A stretch of DNA of 64,000 nt from Liolophura sinensis. Taxonomy: Eukaryota > Mollusca > Polyplacophora > Chitonida > Chitonidae. Shown piece after piece: positions 60,201 through 64,000 of the stretch. The translations under genes were made by a program, and so were the position numbers. The first letter of the stretch is position 1; the number at the start of each line of letters is the position of its first letter. Location of the stretch: the NCBI RefSeq assembly GCF_032854445.1, contig NC_088304.1:29335732-29399731 (forward strand), written 5' to 3'. The notes beneath the pieces are model-generated. The model saw only the letters and a program-made list of their open reading frames with translations, had not been told where the DNA came from and ran no database searches.

Positions 60201-63200
60201 TTAACGTTTAGCGCTGTAGCTCAGTCCCAAACATTCCGAGGCCAATAAGCTTTGGTGCATACCTGGCCCAGCCTGAGAGAAAGAAGCTGTAAAAATCTTG
60301 ACATAGGTTGACCGTCAAAATCTGGACCTTTACATGCCGGCAGCTGGGAGGGGTGCCTAGCAACGCCAAGGGGACGTCACTCGCAGCCTCATCACCACCT
60401 GTCTCCTTGTGTCCTTTCGCCCAGAATTTCAAACTTTCACCATTAAAACTCATACCTGCCCAAAGCTTAGACAATTTCCATCATTTTGATACCAAGCATG
60501 CACTTGTACACCAAAAACGGCAGGCTGGCAGCAAAAAAAGACTTTACACCCTAAAATACACAGAACTACAATCGTCCCTACTGAAAAACGGAAGTTGTAA
60601 TGGGGGTCTGTGTCCAGCTGTCCTGGACCCCAGGAAGTCAGCGCTCCTTGGTGATGATAGGGGACGCAACTCCTCACGATCCAGATTACCCCGACAACAA
60701 ACTAAAACTTGACTGGCAAGATGAGTGCAAAAAACTACAACAAATGGTAAGGCTATGCTTTGTATTTGCATATATACGTCTTGTTCTTCTGTTAGTTCTG
60801 ATGAATTTCATTTCTGGACATTGTACCCTTGCATCTGTTCGTTTGTTATTTGTTCGTTTGTCATCTGTTCGTTTGTCACTATTTAATTCCGCTGAGACCA
60901 CTGGGGCTATAAGATAACTGCACTTTGAAGCCATTTTTACCCCCCAAAGTTAAAATTAAAAAATTTGTTTGTAGTCTTATCTGTTATTGCACATGATAAT
61001 CTGCACATTAAGAAATAAAACCAAAGCATTTCATCTGTCTAATATTTAATAATTTAAATGAATAGTCAGAATAAAAGCTGAACTGAGGTAAAAGACATAA
61101 GATCATATTTCACGAATTATTTTTAACCATTTGTCAACCACCACACTGTAACTGATGCTCTTATTTTACCGTCTACACTGTAGCCCTTCATACTGCAAAC
61201 AACATGCGTTCTTGTTTTAAGTAAGAGTGGCCCTCCGTGGCCGAGGGGATTATCACGCCAGCTTGCTCAGTGACACAGGAGTCTCCCATCAATCCGGTCG
61301 CTGTGAGTCCAGCTCATGCTGGCGTCCTCTCCAGCCCTCCGTGGGAAGGTCTGACAGCAGCTTACGGATGATCGTGTGTTTCCCCCTGGCTATTCCCGGT
61401 CAGTCGTATAAGGGAAATATTCTTCAGTGCGGCGTAAAGCAACAATTTGATAAATAAATAAATATTTTATGCAATAGAATTTTCTATTTTCTAGATGATA
61501 TAATATTGTCTACATTTCCTTTCATCAGATAAGGGCATAACATTTCAATAAATGAGCAGTTTAAAAATTGTGTACATATATCTTTATTTTAGGGAGTTCG
61601 CATCTACTCTGTCCAGGCACTCAACAACTCGACATCAACGGCGTTTTACAGAACAATGGCTGCGCTAACCGACGGGATACACCTTAAGCTTGACCAATTC
61701 TCCAATATTTTTGACCTGATTATGGCCATTTGTTACAGGGAAGGCGGTGTCGACCTATTCCAGGTAAGAGTTAGCAGTTTGTGGCGCATTTCATTGTTTT
61801 CCTCGCTGGGGAATGATGTAACCGAATTTTGACGCAGCAGCCGTCTGATTCGTGCTTCTGGAAAATTTCCTTTATTTAATTCTAGACCAGTGACGTTTTA
61901 TAATTGCAACTAAGATCACTGCAGCGTTTATCCTAATTTTGCTTAAGCCATGGTTCCAAGGGACGTGTACATCGCTACTTTTAAGCATATACATGAACAG
62001 TCGGAATAAAATTCTGACTGAGGAAAACTGAGACCGTATTTCACCGGTTACGTTTGACCGTGTGCCGATCACCACATTGTCATCACTGTTCTGGTCTTAC
62101 ATCTGTATGTAATAACCTTTTATATTCAAAATGGTTCAGGCCTATGAGGACGAAGTTCGGGGGCGTCATGTTGGCGGTGCTCTTAACAAGGACTTAGAGA
62201 AATTGTTTGGTGACCTCCGCACGGACAGGGAAGGTCCGGAGGAGAACGCACGCAAACCTAAGGCGAAGACAGTAAAAGCTGCACTGAAGCTGAAACCACC
62301 GGCCCTCGCATCTAAGCCCAAGTCGCTAAAGGCTGTGAAATTAGCGAAAGCTAAATCTGGTGCAAGAAAATCTGCGAAATTGGCAAAAAAGGTAGGCTGT
62401 CAACGCTGCCGTTGTTCAGTATATTTATGTATATAGACAAAAGTTTTTTTTTTGTCTTGTGCATTAATCTGATGGTTACATTTACATCTGTTGATCTAAG
62501 AAGTTCTTGTTTGTTTTTTTTTCTTGGAGTGGGGGACGGGGGGGAGTGGTTGTCTGGTAAAGTGATTAAGTACCTAGGCAAACTCAGTTTCTGGGCAAGT
62601 GAGTACAGAATTACAGATCAAAGGGAGACAACTATTCGTGCTATAGTGGTTTTATTGTTGAGAATGCGCTTACCCAATTATGTTTTTGGTTTTCAAGGTA
62701 AGGTATTTATTGTGAACCATACAAGCTGTCGTCTCAGTAACCTTCACAAATTCATGAATATTATACCAAATTACATGACGTCTTAAATGTATTATTTTAC
62801 TTTCAGAAGAAAACAGTGAGAAAGAAATGTCGTGAAAATGTTTCGGATAAATTGTTCCGCCAACAGTTCCCTAATATTTCCTGGAGTCAGTGGTACCTTG
62901 CATTTTCCTCCGAACGCCCGGATGTGGGAAACTGGCTAAAGAGATCTGCGGGGACAAAGCAGGGGTTCCGGAGAAAAGGACATTTTACGTGTAATGCTGA
63001 TGGACCCCGTGTCTTTGAAGTTGGTGTACAGGTCCGACCAAGAGAGAAAATATATGCTACATTTGTTGGCAAGAGGTCAGCCCCAAAGTCCGTTTCAAGC
63101 TGGGGCTTAGGCCTGCTCTCTGCACCTTTGCTGGCGAAGCAAGTGAACGCAGTGCTGTCTGGGAAAGTCCGAGTTTTCGTAAGATTAGGAAAGGCTAATT

Positions 63201-63352
63201 TCAAAGGAAAAAAGGCGCAGTCCAGCACGGTTGACAAGACCCAGGCAACTGCAGTGGGGACTTACGATTACGCCTGGATGAAGAGTAGACCCAACAGAAA
63301 ACCCCGATTAGTTAAAAAGGCAGGGACAAAAATATCGTATGACACAGTTTAA
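56495..63352 (+). CDS. VWA-domain protein, 616 residues, coding exon interrupted by insertion
   Basis: Coding blocks are 56495-57249, 60616-60746 (AGCT duplicated at the junction), 61593-61763, 62140-62391 and 62807-63352. The VWA (von Willebrand factor A) fold binds partners through a metal ion. The MIDAS motif is complete in its visible parts: FDTTGSM (Asp162, Ser166) and TGGGD (Asp236). Later conserved pieces are LVMIGDATPHD, LNNSTSTAFYRTMA, DGIHLKLDQFSNIFDLIMAICY and LFQAYEDEV. As I recall, this intracellular-type VWA occurs in bacteria and scattered eukaryotes; there is no signal peptide. Residues 1-150 are Ser/Lys-rich and disordered-looking with KRK near the N-terminus; residues 352-440 include a very basic Lys/Ala linker; the last 180 residues form a domain I do not recognise. 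CTCTCACAG/ATC at 56485 looks like an acceptor, so a 5' UTR exon probably lies upstream. The start is the ATG at 56495, preceded only by GTG. Confidence 0.8.
57250..57702 (+). mobile_element. Left 453-bp copy of TIR repeat
   Basis: It begins GGCCACAGACC and ends GGTCTGTGTCC; the two ends are inverse copies over about 17 of 18 bases. The inner flank is TATCAC, which does not repeat the AGCT seen on the outer side, so this copy alone lacks its own target duplication. Confidence 0.75.
60163..60615 (+). mobile_element. Right 453-bp copy of TIR repeat
   Basis: Same orientation and, by eye, same sequence as the left copy. The inner flank ends AGATCA; the outer flank is AGCT. Its last bases CC plus the duplicated AG form a CCAG/CTG acceptor candidate that is in frame with the downstream VWA coding block. 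Confidence 0.75.
60616..60746 (+). CDS. VWA gene, exon part downstream of insertion
   Basis: After the duplicated AGCT, the frame continues CTG TCC TGG ACC and codes LSWTPGSQRSLVMIGDATPHD, a central VWA strand and loop, ending KKLQQM at the donor ATG/GTAAGG (60746/60747). Read with the upstream part minus one AGCT, the joint is GGT AAG GAG CTG TCC TGG, with no frame change. Confidence 0.8.
61000..61195 (+). repeat. Repeat D copy in VWA intron
   Basis: GAATAGTCAGAATAAAAGC, GAACTGAGGTAAAAGACAT, CATTTGTCAACCACCACACT and CTTATTTTACCGTCTACACT. It is among the more diverged copies. Confidence 0.65.
61228..61463 (+). mobile_element. Family A SINE in VWA intron
   Basis: The head reads CCTCCGTGGCCGAGGGGATT, the box B region GTCGCTGTGAGTCCAGC and the tail GGCGTAAAGCAACAATTTGA with (AAAT)n. 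It has a small deletion in the body. Confidence 0.88.
61593..61763 (+). CDS. VWA gene, exon 3
   Basis: The acceptor TTATTTTAG/GGA and the donor CAG/GTAAGA give 171 bases in phase 0. It codes GVRIYSVQALNNSTSTAFYR and ends DLFQ. This is the C-terminal half of the VWA fold, including a DQFSNIFDLIMAICY helix. Confidence 0.85.
61878..62125 (+). repeat. Repeat D copy in VWA intron
   Basis: TTAATTCTAGACCAGTGACG, CTAATTTTGCTTAAGCCATG, TTCTGACTGAGGAAAACTG and TCTGGTCTTACATCTGTATG. It fills most of the intron before exon 4. Confidence 0.78.
62140..62391 (+). CDS. VWA gene, exon 4 (basic linker)
   Basis: The acceptor GGTTCAG/GCC and the donor AAG/GTAGGC give 84 codons, phase 0. It starts AYEDEVRGRHVGG, which continues the preceding DLFQ, then becomes a Lys/Ala/Pro-rich, histone-tail-like stretch (LKLKPPALASKPKSLKAV). 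This linker is probably disordered and could bind nucleic acid or acidic partners. Confidence 0.82.
62392..62806 (+). other. VWA gene last intron
   Basis: This intron runs from GTAGGC to TTTCAG. It has T-rich and G-rich runs (62440-62545) and no recognised repeat. Confidence 0.65.
62807..63352 (+). CDS. VWA gene, last exon (C-terminal domain)
   Basis: The acceptor TTACTTTCAG/AAG is at 62807 and the stop TAA at 63350-63352. It codes 181 residues: a short basic start (KKTVRKKC), then a globular-looking domain with ISWSQWYLAFSSERPDVGNW, VFEVGVQVRPREKIYATFVG and YDYAWMK. I do not recognise it. The aromatic spacing and alternating hydrophobics suggest a beta-rich fold. Confidence 0.82.
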   Translation, partial: KKTVRKKCRENVSDKLFRQQFPNISWSQWYLAFSSERPDVGNWLKRSAGTKQGFRRKGHFTCNADGPRVFEVGVQVRPREKIYATFVGKRSAPKSVSSWGLGLLSAPLLAKQVNAVLSGKVRVFVRLGKANFKGKKAQSSTVDKTQATAVGTYDYAWMKSRPNRKPRLVKKAGTKISYDTV

Positions 63353-64000
63353 CACTGAACACACTTGTAATATTAGAAGAGGGCATACATTATAATGCCG
63401 TGTAGCAAGTGCTAGAAGATAAACCCGCGCAGATGCTGAAGTGTGTTCTATTAAAAGATGACTGTAGTATAGTTAAACGACGAATATTTGGATGAGATCG
63501 TCATTTACAAATTGTAACATGATGCACATGTACACGGGAAATGACATCCATTCAAAGTTTAAACAGTCATATTTATTCCACATTAACGAAACTGAGACTG
63601 ACAAAAGGGCCACGGTATTAATTTCATGGTTTGTCTCTCAATATCATGAGATAAATTGCAAAAATGTGTTCATGCAAGAATGGCCTTGACAACCTTGACA
63701 AGGGTTCAACACCGAACTTATCCTGAAGCAGATGAATTGCTGCTCTATACTACCTGTAACCAAGGCCCAATAGAACTGCACTGAATTACCGCCCTTGATA
63801 CTTTTTAGGAGTGTACTTTGGTTTGGTTAAAAAAGCCTAGGATAAAAGTTTTATACATTTTAAGTAATTTTTAAAATCCCCTAATGAAAATACATATACA
63901 CGAACAACAGATGCATAGTTTCTACGAACACGTCAAATATGTGTATTCTGCCTGAGGCAAAACATATAGGCACACCCTCATAGGGATAGGGTTGCCTGGG
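63353..64000 (+). other. VWA gene 3' flank
   Basis: No further gene is seen. ATTAAA at 63450-63455 is a possible polyadenylation signal about 100 bases after the stop. The remainder is unremarkable AT-rich sequence. Confidence 0.45.

Larger units (their letters stand above)
57250..60615 (+). mobile_element. 3.37-kb insertion with 453-bp direct repeats, in VWA coding exon
   Basis: The insertion is bounded by direct repeats at 57250-57702 and 60163-60615 that I read as identical over 453 bases. Outside them the host sequence AGCT is duplicated (57246-57249 and 60616-60619). Each repeat starts GGCCACAGACCCCCATTA and ends with the near-exact inverse, so each looks like a TIR element in its own right. 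The 2.46-kb middle (57703-60162) has no long reading frame and no reverse transcriptase, integrase or transposase that I recognise; it holds a C run at 58390 and a G run at 58868. No tRNA-type primer site follows the left repeat and no purine tract precedes the right one. Two models fit: a composite of two MITE-like elements moving together, or a non-autonomous LTR-like element. Identical ends mean it is young. Confidence 0.8.
60747..62139 (+). other. VWA gene introns holding repeats
   Basis: Intron 60747-61592 contains a short 15- to 16-bp repeat (60828-60885, CATCTGTTCGTTTGT), a repeat D copy and a family A SINE. Intron 61764-62139 is almost entirely a second repeat D copy, whose end lies only a few bases from the next acceptor. 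Confidence 0.7.

Overview
The window is animal genomic DNA with split genes, GT-AG introns, long non-coding stretches and a dense load of repeats. Nothing in it is bacterial. Dispersed tRNA-headed SINEs of the type common in mollusc genomes (3' ends reading GCGTAAAACACCAATCAAA then an AAAT tail) and a phage-type lysozyme gene point to a marine lophotrochozoan. A mollusc is the most likely source, but the sequence alone does not fix the species.

Three protein-coding genes can be supported. (1) Minus strand, 24.67 to 21.69 kb: the first coding exon of a two-pore-domain potassium (K2P) channel. It has an exceptionally long, basic, disordered N-terminus of about 870 residues before TM1, and its donor site splits the first Gly codon of the pore signature. 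A TATA-like element sits at 25.24 kb, and the later exons were not found. (2) Minus strand, 48.24 to 46.22 kb: four exons of a phage (T4)-type lysozyme with a Cys-rich N-terminal module. All three T4-like active-site residues (Glu, Asp, Thr) are visible. One splice junction is out of frame by a single G in a G5 run. (3) Plus strand, 56.50 to 63.35 kb: a VWA-domain protein of 616 residues. Its first large coding exon is interrupted by a 3.37-kb insertion bounded by two identical 453-bp direct repeats, each with inverted ends, and flanked by an AGCT duplication. Removing the insertion and one AGCT restores an uninterrupted VWA reading frame. This is the most interesting signal in the window: either a very young insertion allele or an intron being born.

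The rest is mobile and tandem DNA. There are at least three SINE-like families (called A, B and C here). A fourth unclassified repeat, D, has about nine copies of roughly 250 bp. A degenerate Penelope-like reverse transcriptase lies at 52.7 to 53.3 kb. A 1.68-kb fold-back element with an 8-bp target duplication is nested in a family A SINE at 16 to 17.7 kb. Several short inverted-repeat elements are present at 14.3, 35.6, 36.7 and 55.5 kb. More than a dozen minisatellites have units of 16 to 80 bp; the largest is a 2.2-kb, 50-bp-unit array at 19.2 to 21.4 kb inside the K2P intron. Most long reading frames outside the three genes are products of these arrays.

The three genes show no sign of a shared pathway. 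The window reads as gene-poor, repeat-rich animal chromosome.
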